The notes beneath the pieces were generated by a model. That model had not been told where the DNA came from. It did no database searches and saw only the letters and a program-made list of their open reading frames with translations. Source: Nocardia terrae (lineage in GTDB: Bacteria > Actinomycetota > Actinomycetes > Mycobacteriales > Mycobacteriaceae). From it: 64,000 bases of DNA. Shown piece after piece: positions 63,106 through 64,000 of the stretch (the stretch's first letter is position 1; each line of letters opens with the position of its first letter). Position numbers and translations under genes: made by a program. The stretch is taken from positions 62,001-126,000 of the forward strand of contig NZ_WRPP01000002.1 of NCBI RefSeq assembly GCF_009760405.1. Reading direction: 5' to 3'.

Positions 63106-63135
63106 TGTATAACCCGAGGATAAGCTGGTTATACA
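63106..63135. promoter_or_regulatory. TGTATAAC...GTTATACA inverted repeat (TetR operator)
   Basis: Perfect 8-bp arms separated by 14 bp, between divergent TetR and DUF6463 genes. Outer imperfect arms GTTGTGCAG (63095) and CTGTACAAC (63139) repeat the plan, giving nested or overlapping half-sites. Confidence 0.7.
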
Positions 63136-63172
63136 GCTCTGTACAACAGGCTCTGGACGAGACGGAGGACAC

Positions 63173-63748
63173 ATGGGCGCGCTGCGCACGCCACGGGAGA
63201 AATGGGTCGAAGCGGGGCTGGCGGCACTGGCGGAGGGCGGCGTCGACGCGGTGCGCGTCGACGTCCTGGCCAAGGCGCTCGGCGTGACCCGCGGCGGGTT
63301 CTACGGCTACTTCGCCGATCGCGGCGCGCTGCTCGAGGAGATGCTCGACACCTGGGAGCGCGAGGCCGTCGACGAGGTCCTCGAACGCGTCGAGCGGGAA
63401 GGCGGTGACGCGCTGGACAAAATGCGCCTCGCCGGGCGGCTCACCTTCGAGGACGAGCGGCTGTGGCCCATCGACCTGGCGGTGCGGGCCTGGGCGCGGC
63501 GCGATCCGGCCGTCGCCGAACGCCTTCGCCGCGTGGACAACCGGCGCATGCAGCTCTCGCGCGAGGCGATCGGCACCTTCTGCACCGACCCCGACGAGAT
63601 CGAGGCGCGCAGCCTGCTCGCCTTCTGCATGGCCGTCGGCACCCATTTCCTGGCCGCCGACCACCCCGGCCGCACCCGCGAGCAGGTCATGGCCCGGGCC
63701 AGCGGGCTGATCTTCGATCGGGTCCACGAGGATCCCGCCGCTCGATAG
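63173..63748 (+). CDS. TetR-family regulator
   Basis: A 191-residue TetR protein: HTH WVEAGLAALAEGGVDAVRVDVLAKALGVTRGGFYGYFADRGALL. The ATG at 63173 follows GGAGGAC. Probably represses itself and the divergent DUF6463 membrane protein. Confidence 0.9.
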   Translation: MGALRTPREKWVEAGLAALAEGGVDAVRVDVLAKALGVTRGGFYGYFADRGALLEEMLDTWEREAVDEVLERVEREGGDALDKMRLAGRLTFEDERLWPIDLAVRAWARRDPAVAERLRRVDNRRMQLSREAIGTFCTDPDEIEARSLLAFCMAVGTHFLAADHPGRTREQVMARASGLIFDRVHEDPAAR

Positions 63749-63831
63749 CGTCCCGCTCGACGGGCGTGTCGCGTGCGTCCGGCGACCGCACCGGCCACCA
63801 TCATGGAAGCCACTCAGCCACCGGAGGTTCC

Positions 63832-64000
63832 ATGAGCGAACACGAAGTGAAGATGATCATCCTGTCCACCGACGACCTGGACGAATCCATCCGTTTCTAC
63901 AGCGACACGCTGGGGATGCCGCTGAAGTTCCGCGACGGAACCCATTTCGCGGCGCTCGACGGCGGGCCGATCACCCTCGCACTGGCGACCGCGGTCGACC
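63832..64000 (+). CDS. VOC/glyoxalase-family protein, cut by the window edge
   Basis: The first 56 residues (KMIILSTDDLDESIRFYSDTLGMPLKF) are the opening beta-alpha unit of a VOC protein; the rest is outside. ATG at 63832 with CGGAGG six bases upstream. Distinct from the VOC protein at 34083-34442. Confidence 0.85.
   Translation, partial: MSEHEVKMIILSTDDLDESIRFYSDTLGMPLKFRDGTHFAALDGGPITLALATAVD

Overview
The window is GC-rich, densely coded actinobacterial DNA. The closest overall picture is a Nocardia-like member of the Mycobacteriales (inference from FprA/FdxA, FadB2-type dehydrogenase, many TetR/MFS pairs, GTG starts and gene content; no rRNA or marker gene fixes the genus). There is no insertion sequence, phage module, integrase or CRISPR array. 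One tRNA gene, tRNA-Val(CAC), lies at 4744-4815.

Layout. 1-4.6 kb: end of a MalT/PknK-like regulator, a membrane GGDEF protein, an orphan conservon-type cytochrome P450 lacking the ExxR arginine, and small proteins. 5.1-16.1 kb: a light/photo-oxidative-stress island with an SDR, an FAD oxidoreductase-DUF1365-CFA-type methyltransferase-DUF4267 operon, two B12-domain MerR (LitR/CarH-like) regulators, a lipocalin lipoprotein, a class I photolyase, a TIGR01777 epimerase and a beta-carbonic anhydrase. Three of its promoters carry the same TGCATCG half-site as direct repeats exactly 11 bp apart, as expected for a CarH-type operator. 16.2-18.3 kb: a leftward stress island of small proteins and a cold-shock-domain protein, driven by two related promoters that each combine a 28-bp palindrome with a CIRCE or CIRCE-like element; the hsp20 gene expected there survives only as an internally deleted 42-codon remnant. 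18.4-22.7 kb: FadR-type regulator, carotenoid cleavage-type oxygenase, acyl-CoA dehydrogenase.

23.0-31.8 kb: the most interesting block, a tightly coupled operon of GntR/UTRA regulator, AprA-like flavoprotein, HEAT-repeat protein, AprB-like ferredoxin, SsuA/TauA-type ABC importer (binding lipoprotein, permease, ATPase), FdxA ferredoxin and FprA reductase. It reads as import of an organic (possibly sulfur-containing) anion followed by ferredoxin-coupled redox chemistry with its own NADPH supply chain. I do not know a described pathway with this content.

31.8-36.7 kb: small membrane, secreted, CBS-BON and VOC proteins, and a Tat-exported FAD oxidase divergent from a TetR regulator. 36.7-42.4 kb: glycerol/dihydroxyacetone utilisation (GlpF-DhaK-DhaL-DhaM) divergent from an IclR regulator, with a perfect palindrome between them. 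42.8-51.1 kb: AraC regulator, TetR-MFS exporter pair, phosphoketolase, a NupC-type transporter and an acyltransferase whose 3' end is antisense to it. 51.2-54.9 kb: NlpC/P60-like protein, membrane protein, TetR and FAD monooxygenase. 54.9-58.4 kb: 2-hydroxycarboxylate transporter, tartrate/D-malate dehydrogenase and divergent LysR. 58.5-64 kb: 3-hydroxybutyryl-CoA dehydrogenase, TetR-MFS pair with perfect palindromic operators, XRE/MmyB regulator, TetR with DUF6463 protein, and the start of a VOC protein cut by the window edge.

Many gene pairs overlap by ATGA or are divergent regulator-target pairs with inverted repeats between them, so operon assignments are fairly secure. Functions are assigned by recognising motifs and family patterns; no database search was run.
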